This document shows positions 8,213-14,978 of a stretch of 16,983 bases of DNA, in pieces. The notes under the pieces were generated by a model. That model worked only from the letters and a program-made list of their open reading frames with translations, did not search any database and had not been told where the DNA came from. The stretch is from CAZLNV01 sp964561095 (GTDB taxonomy: Bacteria; Bacillota_I; Bacilli_A; RF39; UBA660): positions 1 through 16,983 of the forward strand of contig CAZLNV010000020.1 in assembly GCA_964561095.1 (NCBI GenBank), written 5' to 3'. Position numbers and translations under genes: made by a program. Numbering within the stretch: the first letter of the stretch is position 1; each line of letters starts with the position of its first letter.

Positions 8213-8664
8213 TGAAAATATTATTACAAAGAAGTAAAGAAAGTAGTGTAGAAATAGGCAAAGAAATAGTTCGAAAAATTAACAAAGGATTAGTTTTATT
8301 TGTGGGTTTTACTTATAATGATAATGAAAAAATAATAGATAAAATGATAGATAAAATAATTCATTTTAGGATATTTGAAGATGAAAAAGGTTTAATGAAT
8401 TTGAGTTTACTAGATATTAAAGGTGAGATACTAAGTATTAGTCAGTTTACATTATATGCGGATGCTAGTAAAGGTAGAAGACCATCATTTATTGAAGCTC
8501 TAGAACCTATTAGAGCAAATGAATTATATAATTACTTTAACAAAAAAATAAAAGAACAAAATATAATAGTTGAAACTGGTATATTTGGATCAGACATGAA
8601 AGTACATATATTTAATGATGGCCCAGTAACAATATTATTAGATAGTAAAGAAATAGTGAAATAG
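8212..8664 (+). CDS. dtd: D-aminoacyl-tRNA deacylase
   Basis: Removes D-amino acids, and in known enzymes also glycine, wrongly attached to tRNAs; cytoplasmic homodimer. The full 150-residue length matches the family. Both signature motifs are present: SQFTLYAD followed by KGRRPSF (77-93), and NDGPVT (135-140), the two segments that build the active-site pocket across the dimer. The start codon overlaps the rel stop (TAATG), a standard coupling. The rel-dtd pairing is common in Firmicutes. It is the last gene of the block; its final codons and stop lie inside terminator hairpins. Confidence 0.96.
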   Translation: MKILLQRSKESSVEIGKEIVRKINKGLVLFVGFTYNDNEKIIDKMIDKIIHFRIFEDEKGLMNLSLLDIKGEILSISQFTLYADASKGRRPSFIEALEPIRANELYNYFNKKIKEQNIIVETGIFGSDMKVHIFNDGPVTILLDSKEIVK

Positions 8665-8682
8665 TTTAACTCACTATTTTTT
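8651..8682 (+). terminator. Terminator hairpin 1 after dtd
   Basis: Arms AAATAGTGA (8651-8659) and TCACTATTT (8671-8679) form a 9-bp stem with an 11-nt loop, ending in six T residues (8677-8682). The left arm lies in the last dtd codons. It interleaves with a second hairpin at 8658-8696, so the two cannot both form as simple stems. Confidence 0.6.
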
Positions 8683-8706
8683 CATTAAACTATTTCATAT
8701 TTTTTT
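8658..8706 (+). terminator. Terminator hairpin 2 after dtd
   Basis: Arms GAAATAGTTTAA (8658-8669) and TTAAACTATTTC (8685-8696) form a perfect 12-bp stem with a 15-nt loop, followed by a T7 run (8700-8706). The dtd stop codon (8662-8664) is in the left arm. The loop contains the right arm of hairpin 1. Confidence 0.65.
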
Positions 8707-8716
8707 GTTTATAAAA

Positions 8717-8746
8717 TTGACACATAATGTAAAATTATGATATTAT
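8717..8746 (+). promoter_or_regulatory. Promoter of the cysteine-rich surface protein gene
   Basis: Consensus -35 TTGACA (8717-8722), an 18-bp spacer, and TG-A-TATTAT (8738-8746) as extended -10. Transcription would start near 8753, so the ATG at 8737 lies upstream of the transcript and cannot be the translational start. Confidence 0.75.
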
Positions 8747-8754
8747 TTGTATAT

Positions 8755-8760
8755 AAGGAA
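8755..8760 (+). promoter_or_regulatory. Ribosome binding site that sets the surface protein start
   Basis: AAGGAA lies 6 nt before ATG 8767, and another ATG follows at 8773. This places the start at 8767 rather than at the first in-frame ATG (8737), which overlaps the -10 element. Confidence 0.65.
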
Positions 8761-8766
8761 TATGAA

Positions 8767-10737
8767 ATGAATATGAATATAAATTCTGAAATAATAAACT
8801 TTAATAAAAATCAAAAAATGATGATAATAAGTATTGTTACTTTTTTATGCGTTTTAATTGCTGCAACTTATGCATGGATTACAAATGATTTATTTGAATC
8901 CAATCAAAGTATGTCTCTTACTTCAGCTGGATTAGAATTAACATTTAGAGGAACATCACAAGAAATAATCGCAGATTTAGCTCCCGGTGAAGAGGCAACA
9001 AAAACATTTGAAGTGACAAATTATGCAAGTGGAACATCTACATATAACTTATATTGGAAAACTGCTGAAAATAGGTTTACCAATAAAAACTATTTTAAAT
9101 ATACTATAATTAATGCTGATACTAATACTGAATTAATTACACCAAGATATTTACCATCTAATGTAACTGGCATATTACATAATATATCTATAGCCGGTAA
9201 TACCACTCATAGATATATATTAAAAGTTACATATGTTGAAGATCCGCTATACAACCAAATACAAAATGCAGACCAATACTTTTATGGAGATATATCAATA
9301 AGACAGGCAAGTTCTAGCCTAGGCATAACAGCTGTATCATCACTATATTTAGATGGAATCAATATTAATTATATTCCCACGTTATCAGAAGTTACTCTAG
9401 ACGCTTCTAGAACATATTGTACTGATGGAGCGTCCATATCAATAGTAGATGGTGAATTGCAAATACAAAATCAGACATTAATGACTTCATGCGCAGTATA
9501 TTTCACTACGGTTACACCAACAGCAGTGGATAAAAATATATATAATTTATTGATAGTTGATTTAAATGGTGGAACCTCATCAGTAAATACGGTAAGTTAC
9601 TATTATAGAAATGAAATTATTGATTTAGGCACACCCGTTAGAAGTGGGTATGCATTTACAGGATGGCAAATAAGTGGTGCTGGATCAAGTTTAATAAAAA
9701 ATACAAGAGTCAAAATGGGGACTACATATACATATGCTAAAGCAACTTGGGTTAAAGGCTACTGGAATAAAACAACGCAAACATGTGCCCCTAATTCGAT
9801 AGCAACATATGATAAAACATACAAAACATGTGATACTGTATTTCAAAATTATACAAAAGAAGATAAATTATGTACAGTACAAACTTCTGCCCAAAATATA
9901 TATTCTTGTGTTGCAAGTGAATATACAAAACGAACTTGTACTTGTAAAGGTTCTAAGACACATTTAGGATGGTCAGGCACTTGCTACCGCAATTATCAAG
10001 TTGATAGTTGTTCTTCTTGTTCTGGCACTTGTCATTGTACACAAGCTTCAGTTGCAGCGGTTTCATGTTGGTGTTATTCTACTATATCTTGTGTAGCCGC
10101 AACTTGCCCAAATTTCTATTTTGGTACATGCATGGAAACTTTTACTTATTCTGCCGATTGGTCATGCAGTGATTCTACTGATACAACATGTACTGAATCT
10201 GATTCGTGGGTTTGTACGTATGATAGAAGGAATATGTCAAGGGTTGATTCTTGCACAGAAACAGCTTGGGAACAAGATTCGCTTACTTCTAGTAGCACTG
10301 TCAATAGTTGTACTGAAGATTTAACTTGTACTAGTGCAACTGATACATATACAACGTGTACTCCAAATTATGGTTTTAACGCTTCTGTTACTACATCTCC
10401 AAATCCGACTACTTGTACAGCAAATACATTTGATTGTAATGCTTCAACTTCTGGTCAAACATATACAACGTGTACTCCAAATTATGGATATGCATTAAGT
10501 AGTACAACACAAACTGAAACATCTGCTACATGTACACCTTCTAGTTTCACATGCAATGCTTCAACTTATGGCCAAAAATATACTACCGCATGCGAAGCGG
10601 CCACTTACGGCTATGGCTTTTCATCTTCTACAGTGCAAGCAGCCTCTTGTTTTATAGATGAAGCTGAAGCTTGTAGTATAATAAATGATGAGGGTGCATC
10701 CTACATTAGTACATGTGATTTAGTCGAAACACCTTAA
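8767..10737 (+). CDS. Large cysteine-rich surface protein with SipW-type signal/anchor and InlB-like repeat
   Basis: Predicted exported or membrane-anchored protein of 656 residues; overall function unknown. In order: a short cytoplasmic stretch; a hydrophobic segment at about 18-37 ending in AATYAWITND, which resembles SipW-dependent signal peptides of TasA/camelysin proteins; a camelysin-like beta domain (about 50-180) with DLAPGEEATKTFEVTNYA (70-87); a linker with C218 and C242; an InlB/Flg_new-like repeat (about 262-328) with DLNGGT and GYAFTGW; then residues 331-656 with 32 cysteines (about 10%), rich in Thr and Ser, with CxC and CxxC spacings such as CSSCSGTCHC. The last 150 residues hold degenerate repeats of 38-39 residues around YTTCTPNYG and CNAST.GQ. 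There is no LPXTG motif or C-terminal membrane helix, so attachment, if any, is N-terminal. It has its own promoter and terminator. The C-terminal part is visibly less AT-rich than its neighbours. I recognise no family for that region. Confidence 0.8.
   Translation: MNMNINSEIINFNKNQKMMIISIVTFLCVLIAATYAWITNDLFESNQSMSLTSAGLELTFRGTSQEIIADLAPGEEATKTFEVTNYASGTSTYNLYWKTAENRFTNKNYFKYTIINADTNTELITPRYLPSNVTGILHNISIAGNTTHRYILKVTYVEDPLYNQIQNADQYFYGDISIRQASSSLGITAVSSLYLDGININYIPTLSEVTLDASRTYCTDGASISIVDGELQIQNQTLMTSCAVYFTTVTPTAVDKNIYNLLIVDLNGGTSSVNTVSYYYRNEIIDLGTPVRSGYAFTGWQISGAGSSLIKNTRVKMGTTYTYAKATWVKGYWNKTTQTCAPNSIATYDKTYKTCDTVFQNYTKEDKLCTVQTSAQNIYSCVASEYTKRTCTCKGSKTHLGWSGTCYRNYQVDSCSSCSGTCHCTQASVAAVSCWCYSTISCVAATCPNFYFGTCMETFTYSADWSCSDSTDTTCTESDSWVCTYDRRNMSRVDSCTETAWEQDSLTSSSTVNSCTEDLTCTSATDTYTTCTPNYGFNASVTTSPNPTTCTANTFDCNASTSGQTYTTCTPNYGYALSSTTQTETSATCTPSSFTCNASTYGQKYTTACEAATYGYGFSSSTVQAASCFIDEAEACSIINDEGASYISTCDLVETP
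10345..10620 (+). repeat. Degenerate 114-117 bp tandem repeat inside the surface protein gene
   Basis: Positions 10345-10373 and 10459-10487 are identical over 29 bp, a period of 114 bp (38 codons). A third, diverged copy begins near 10576 (period 117). Flanking parts are related too: the codons for CNAST at about 10435-10450 and 10552-10566. The repeats encode YTTCTPNYG-type units. Confidence 0.75.
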
Positions 10738-10747
10738 ATATTAATAT

Positions 10748-10770
10748 GAGCCTTTTGGCTCTTTTATTTT
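10748..10770 (+). terminator. Terminator after the surface protein gene
   Basis: GAGCC-TTTT-GGCTC hairpin (10748-10761) followed by TTTTATTTT, 10 nt after the stop codon. Confidence 0.75.
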
Positions 10771-10797
10771 GTAATTATGCTTTTTTTGTACTATAAT
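10769..10797 (+). promoter_or_regulatory. mutS promoter
   Basis: TTGTAA (10769-10774), a 17-bp spacer, and consensus TATAAT (10792-10797), 19 bp before the mutS start. The -35 overlaps the T-tract of the preceding terminator. GGGAG at 10807-10811 is the ribosome binding site. Confidence 0.65.
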
Positions 10798-10816
10798 ATA
10801 AATATAGGGAGTTATT

Positions 10817-13351
10817 ATGGAAAGAAGTAACGTAAATATAGATTCTGTCAGTCCTATGATGAGAGAATATCTTAAAACAAAGAGTGAATATGAAAATATT
10901 TTATTGTTTTATAGATTAGGTGACTTTTATGAATTATTTTTTGATGATGCATTAACTGCGTCTCATGAATTAGAGCTTACTTTAACAGGTAAAAATGCTG
11001 GACTTAGTGAAAAAGTTCCAATGTGTGGTGTTCCACATCATGCAGTCAATATATATATTCAAAAGCTTATTGATAAAGGGTACAAAGTAGCTATTTGCGA
11101 GCAGGTAGAGGATCCTAAAACTGCTAAAGGTATAGTAAAAAGAGAAGTTATACAAGTTATAAGTAAAGGAACTATTACAAATACTGAAGCTATTAATGAA
11201 CATGATTTTAACTACATAGCGTCTATTAGTGACAATTATAACAATTATATTCTTTCTTATGCGGATTTACTAAGTGGTAAAGTATATGCAACATATATAT
11301 CTCATGATAGGAATAAATTAATAAGTTATTTAACTAACTTAAATATTAAAGAAATAGTTGTTAATTCTTCTTTTGATAAGGAAATAACATATGAATTAAA
11401 AAATAATTATAATGTTTTTGTAAGCATTGAAGATACATATGATGAAATAAAAATTGACAATATATTTAAAGGTATTAAAGATTCAAAAATAATTGAAAAT
11501 ACTAGTCACATACTTTCTTATTTAATTAAAAATCAAAAAAGAGAATTAAATCATTTTCAAGAATTAATTATTATAGATAATAAATTATTTATGGAATTAG
11601 GTAGTGAAACCATAAGAAATTTAGAACTAGTTGAAACTATAAGAGGAAAAGATAGAATAAATAGTTTATTATGGTTTATGGATAAAACTAAAACCGCAAT
11701 GGGTTCTAGGCTATTAAAAAGTTTTATAATTTCTCCGTTATTAGATAAAATTCAAATAAAAGAAAGGCAAAGAATAGTGTCTCTCTTAATAAAAGAATTT
11801 TTATATAAAAGTGAATTAAAAAACTTTTTATATGAAATATATGACTTAGAAAGATTAACTGGAAAAGTAGCTTGCAATAATGTTAATGCACATGATTTAT
11901 TGCAACTTAAAAACAGTTTAAAAGTTTTACCCGATATTAATTTAATACTTGAAGAATTAAAACTTGATAAATTAAATACTTTTGATGAATTAGTAGTTTT
12001 ATTAGAAAAATCAATTAATGAAGATGCTCCAATTACTATTAAAGAGGGAAATATAATAAAAGATGGGTATAATAATGAAGTTGATGAATTAAGAAGCATT
12101 AGAAAAAATGGCAAAGATTTTATATCTAAATTTGAAAGTGATGAAAGAATTAGAACAGGAATATCTACTTTAAAAATAGGATACAATAAAGTATTTGGGT
12201 ATTTTATAGAAATTAGTAAAGGGCAAGTTAAAAACATACCAGAAGATTTTAATTACGAAAGAAGACAAACGACTACTAATTCCGAAAGATACATTAGTCC
12301 GTTACTTAAAGAAAAGGAAGATTTAATACTTAATGCAGAGGAAAAAATAAATACATTAGAGTATGATATATTTAATGATATAAAAGAAATTATTAAAAAA
12401 TATATTCATGAATTACAAATTGTGTCCTCTAAAATAGCTTTTTATGATGTTATGCAATCTTTTGCAACCGTAGCAGAAGAAAATAATTTTATTTGTCCTT
12501 CAATTAATGAAAATAATGAAATATCAATTATTGAAGGAAGACATCCAGTAGTGGAAAGTGTTATTAAAAATACTTATACGCCAAATGATGTCATAATGGA
12601 TGAAAAAACAAATACGCTATTAATAACAGGCCCAAACATGAGTGGTAAATCTACATATATGAGACAATTAGCAATAATAATTATACTTAATCAAACAGGC
12701 TCATTTGTTCCAGCTAAGAAGGCTAATTTGCCAATTATTGATAAAATATTTACTAGAATTGGAGCTTCAGATGATTTAGTTGGTGGAGAAAGTACTTTTA
12801 TGGTAGAGATGAAAGAAAGTGCATATGCCCTTAGAAATGCAACTAAAAATAGTTTAATCTTATTTGATGAGCTTGGTAGAGGAACATCTACATATGACGG
12901 AATGTCTTTGGCAGGCGCAATTGTTGAATATATTGAATCAAGCACAAAATGTAAAACATTATTTTCTACTCATTATCACGAACTTACAAAAATGTCTGAC
13001 ACATTTGATGGAGTTAAAAACGTCCATGTATCTATATATGAAGAAAATGGAAATATAAGTTTTCTACATAAAGTATGTGCTGGTGCAATAGATAAGAGTT
13101 ATGGTATAAATGTAGCTAAATTGGCAAATCTACCAGATAAAGTGATTGAAAGAGCCGATGAATTACTTCACGCATACGAAGGCAAACAAAAAAGAATAAA
13201 AATTATAAAACAAGTTGAAATGAATTTAGGCGAAAAGAAATCAGATCCATTATATGAACTAATTGATTCAATTAATCCAAATGAAATAACTCCAATTGAA
13301 GCATTAAATCTAATTGATCAAATAAAGAATAAGAGGCAAGAAAATAAGTAA
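10817..13351 (+). CDS. mutS: DNA mismatch repair protein MutS
   Basis: Recognises mismatches and small loops in DNA and starts mismatch repair as an ATP-dependent clamp. At 844 residues it has the normal MutS1 length. The N-terminal mismatch-reading motif is present (FYRLGDFYELFFDDA, about 31-45, with the Phe-x-Glu of MutS1), which excludes MutS2. The ATPase has Walker A TGPNMSGKST (604-613), then DELGRGTSTYDG and STHYHELT. It has its own promoter and stands as a single gene; no mutL follows in the window. Downstream there is no T-rich terminator, only the palindrome before the toxin-antitoxin pair, so some read-through into that pair is possible. Confidence 0.97.
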   Translation: MERSNVNIDSVSPMMREYLKTKSEYENILLFYRLGDFYELFFDDALTASHELELTLTGKNAGLSEKVPMCGVPHHAVNIYIQKLIDKGYKVAICEQVEDPKTAKGIVKREVIQVISKGTITNTEAINEHDFNYIASISDNYNNYILSYADLLSGKVYATYISHDRNKLISYLTNLNIKEIVVNSSFDKEITYELKNNYNVFVSIEDTYDEIKIDNIFKGIKDSKIIENTSHILSYLIKNQKRELNHFQELIIIDNKLFMELGSETIRNLELVETIRGKDRINSLLWFMDKTKTAMGSRLLKSFIISPLLDKIQIKERQRIVSLLIKEFLYKSELKNFLYEIYDLERLTGKVACNNVNAHDLLQLKNSLKVLPDINLILEELKLDKLNTFDELVVLLEKSINEDAPITIKEGNIIKDGYNNEVDELRSIRKNGKDFISKFESDERIRTGISTLKIGYNKVFGYFIEISKGQVKNIPEDFNYERRQTTTNSERYISPLLKEKEDLILNAEEKINTLEYDIFNDIKEIIKKYIHELQIVSSKIAFYDVMQSFATVAEENNFICPSINENNEISIIEGRHPVVESVIKNTYTPNDVIMDEKTNTLLITGPNMSGKSTYMRQLAIIIILNQTGSFVPAKKANLPIIDKIFTRIGASDDLVGGESTFMVEMKESAYALRNATKNSLILFDELGRGTSTYDGMSLAGAIVEYIESSTKCKTLFSTHYHELTKMSDTFDGVKNVHVSIYEENGNISFLHKVCAGAIDKSYGINVAKLANLPDKVIERADELLHAYEGKQKRIKIIKQVEMNLGEKKSDPLYELIDSINPNEITPIEALNLIDQIKNKRQENK

Positions 13352-13357
13352 AAATTG

Positions 13358-13387
13358 TTGACAAAGGTATCACATATGTGATACCTT
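13358..13387 (+). promoter_or_regulatory. Toxin-antitoxin promoter
   Basis: Consensus -35 TTGACA (13358-13363), an 18-bp spacer, and TG-A-TACCTT (13379-13387) as a weak extended -10. The whole -35 to -10 interval is covered by the palindrome 13362-13389. Confidence 0.5.
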
Positions 13388-13389
13388 TG
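13362..13389. promoter_or_regulatory. 28-bp perfect palindrome, likely antitoxin operator
   Basis: Half-site CAAAGGTATCACAT followed directly by its exact reverse complement, centred between 13375 and 13376. It lies 16 bp before the antitoxin start and covers the promoter. Autoregulation by a ribbon-helix-helix antitoxin binding such a palindrome is the known mode for DinJ/RelB systems. It has no T-tract, so it is unlikely to be an intrinsic terminator for mutS. Confidence 0.75.
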
Positions 13390-13405
13390 CTATGGAGGTA
13401 ATATT

Positions 13406-13672
13406 ATGAAAGATAGAGTACTACATGTAAGGGTAAACAATGATGTTAAGTTAGAAGCAGAAGAAATATTAAATAGTCTTGGAATTAATATGAGTGTAGC
13501 AGTTAATATGTTTTTAAAAAGAGTGTGTATTGAAAAGGGTCTTCCTTTTAAACTTGGATATGACGACTATAATGATGAGACTAAAAAAGCAATAAAAGAA
13601 TCTTTTTATATTGCAGAAAAAGGTGTAGGATATAATAGCGTTGAAGAAATGTTTAGGGATTTAGACAAATGA
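13406..13672 (+). CDS. RelB/DinJ-family antitoxin
   Basis: 88-residue antitoxin expected to bind and neutralise the toxin encoded next to it and to repress their shared promoter. The N-terminal part has the ribbon-helix-helix pattern: beta strand RVLHVRVNNDVK (4-15), helix EAEEILNSLG, then MSVAVNMFLKRVCIEKGLPF (29-48), closely like DinJ. The acidic C-terminal half would contact the toxin. GGAGG (13394-13398) sets the start. It overlaps the toxin gene by 4 nt (ATGA), the usual coupling. A 28-bp palindrome covers its promoter. Confidence 0.92.
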   Translation: MKDRVLHVRVNNDVKLEAEEILNSLGINMSVAVNMFLKRVCIEKGLPFKLGYDDYNDETKKAIKESFYIAEKGVGYNSVEEMFRDLDK

Positions 13673-13947
13673 AATATATAGTAAATTATACTTCAAGATT
13701 TAAAAAAGATTATAAGCAAATTAAAAAGCAAGGATATGATATAAAAAAATTGTTTAATGTGGTTTTATTATTAGCTGAAGGTAAGCAATTGGAAGACAAA
13801 TATAGAGACCATTTTTTAACTGGAGAATATGGTGGTTGTAGAGAATGTCATATAACTCCTGATTGGCTTCTTATTTATAAAATTAGCAATAATAAATTAG
13901 AATTATTGTTAACTCGAACTGGCAGTCATTCTAATTTATTTGAATAA
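13669..13947 (+). CDS. YafQ-family (RelE superfamily) mRNA interferase toxin
   Basis: 92-residue toxin expected to cut mRNA on the ribosome. It aligns by eye with E. coli YafQ (92 aa) along its length: KYRDHFLTG, CRECHITPDWLLIYKI and RTGSHSNLF. The YafQ catalytic residues H50, H63, D67 and H87 have counterparts H48, H61, D65 and H87, and W66 next to the Asp is kept, so the toxin looks intact. Its start overlaps the antitoxin stop. It converges with rnhC, and the two share a terminator. The pair sits between single-copy housekeeping genes (mutS and rnhC) and is probably an acquired module. Confidence 0.92.
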   Translation: MKYIVNYTSRFKKDYKQIKKQGYDIKKLFNVVLLLAEGKQLEDKYRDHFLTGEYGGCRECHITPDWLLIYKISNNKLELLLTRTGSHSNLFE

Positions 13948-13951
13948 TTCA

Positions 13952-13979
13952 AAAAAACCCTAATTATTTAGGATTTTTT
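13952..13979. terminator. Bidirectional terminator between yafQ-type toxin and rnhC
   Basis: CCTAA-TTAT-TTAGG core (13959-13972), one C/A mismatch, then A6 (13952-13957) against T6 (13974-13979). It works in both directions and lies between the convergent genes. The rnhC stop codon (13960-13962) is inside the stem. Confidence 0.8.
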
Positions 13980-14892
13980 CTGTATTTTTAAAATTAATTT
14001 TAGCTATATTATATAAAGTAGATTCTCCATATTTGGATACAAGTTCTTTTCCTTGTTTATCCACTAATTCACCAGCACCTTTTTGAAATTTTATATTATA
14101 ACGCTCTGATAATTTATCAAATTCTTGTAAAAATATGTATCTGCTTATTACAGAAGCAGCTGCTACACTTAAATGCTTTGATTCTGCTTTAGTAAGAAAA
14201 GTAATTTTGGTAACTTTATCATTAATACTTTCTTGTTTCAAATAACTAAAATAACTTCTTGGAGTAGTAAACTGATCAACTATAATTTTATGATAATCAT
14301 TTTCTTTATTAGATAATTCATATAAAACTTCATTATGAAGAATAGCTTTTATTTTATTCATATTATAGTGCTTTTTACTTGTCCATTCATTAAATTCTTT
14401 ATTATTTAATATTCTAATAGAATAGGGTATTTTTTTCATTATAATTGGAGCGCATCTTCTTATTTTATCGTCGGTCATCTTTTTCGAATCATCAATTTTT
14501 AATTCTTCTAATAAATGTCTTGTATCTTTAGTAACTAAAGTGGCACAAACTACAATTGGCCCAAAATAATCTCCAGTACCAACTTCATCAGAACCAATAG
14601 CGTTAAAATAATAATATGATTTATCTATTTCTGTATTTTTTTCTTTTTCTTTTAATTCAGTATCAATATCTCTATTATTTAAATGCCTTTCTTGGTCTTT
14701 CCACATATTAGCATCTATATCAGCACTTATTCCTTGAAACATTACTTTACCAGATTCGTACAAAGTTATGATAGTGTCAGCTTCCGTTGCTTGAAATATT
14801 GCATATGGAGGGGTTTTATCCTTCCTTAAGTCTTCATAATATTCAATCATTTGTTTTTTTATATTGTCACTAACTTTAAAAACTATATTCAT
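13960..14892 (-). CDS. rnhC: Ribonuclease HIII
   Basis: Cuts the RNA strand of RNA-DNA hybrids, such as R-loops, in the cytoplasm. At 310 residues it has the length of B. subtilis RnhC (313 aa) rather than the shorter RNase HII. The N-terminal 85 or so residues form the TBP-like substrate-binding domain of RNase HIII (IFQATEADTIITLYESGKVMFQG region). The catalytic domain has GSDEVGTGDYFGPIVV (100-115) with D102 and E103, IIVDQF with D206, and KAESKHLSVAAASVISR (235-251) with E237, consistent with a DEDE active site. AGGAG (14899-14903, complementary strand) precedes the start. It is divergent from cvpA, a neighbour also seen in Bacillus. Confidence 0.95.
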   Translation of the reverse strand: MNIVFKVSDNIKKQMIEYYEDLRKDKTPPYAIFQATEADTIITLYESGKVMFQGISADIDANMWKDQERHLNNRDIDTELKEKEKNTEIDKSYYYFNAIGSDEVGTGDYFGPIVVCATLVTKDTRHLLEELKIDDSKKMTDDKIRRCAPIIMKKIPYSIRILNNKEFNEWTSKKHYNMNKIKAILHNEVLYELSNKENDYHKIIVDQFTTPRSYFSYLKQESINDKVTKITFLTKAESKHLSVAAASVISRYIFLQEFDKLSERYNIKFQKGAGELVDKQGKELVSKYGESTLYNIAKINFKNTEKILNN

Positions 14893-14914
14893 TTTGTACT
14901 CCTTTGATATCTAT

Positions 14915-14923
14915 ATTTTAGCA
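14915..14923 (-). promoter_or_regulatory. rnhC promoter (extended -10)
   Basis: On the minus strand TG-C-TAAAAT, 22 bp before the start codon, with no good -35. It is supported by position and the TG extension only. Confidence 0.45.
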
Positions 14924-14954
14924 TATATTACTTTTAATTTCATTAAATTTAGTA

Positions 14955-14960
14955 TATAAT
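14955..14960 (+). promoter_or_regulatory. cvpA-trx promoter -10
   Basis: Consensus TATAAT 18 bp before the cvpA start; the -35 region is A/T only (TTTTAA at 14932-14937). The ribosome binding site is AAGAGG at 14968-14973. Confidence 0.45.
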
Positions 14961-14978
14961 AAATTATAAGAGGTAGAG

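Noticed and set aside
8737..8766. In-frame upstream ATG extending the surface protein by 10 residues.
   Set aside because: It lies in the promoter (-10 at 8741-8746), upstream of the probable transcript start; ATG 8767 has the ribosome binding site AAGGAA.
10121..10324. 67-codon open frame inside the Cys-rich surface gene, plus strand.
   Set aside because: It overlaps the longer frame with its clear repeat structure; no ribosome binding site or recognisable motif.
11752..12237. 161-codon minus-strand open frame opposite mutS.
   Set aside because: It is a shadow of the strongly conserved mutS frame, with a Ser/Phe/Leu/Ile-rich product and no ribosome binding site or known motif.
13362..13389. 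Palindrome as the intrinsic terminator of mutS.
   Set aside because: No T-tract follows it, and it overlaps a consensus -35 upstream of an antitoxin gene, so an operator fits better.
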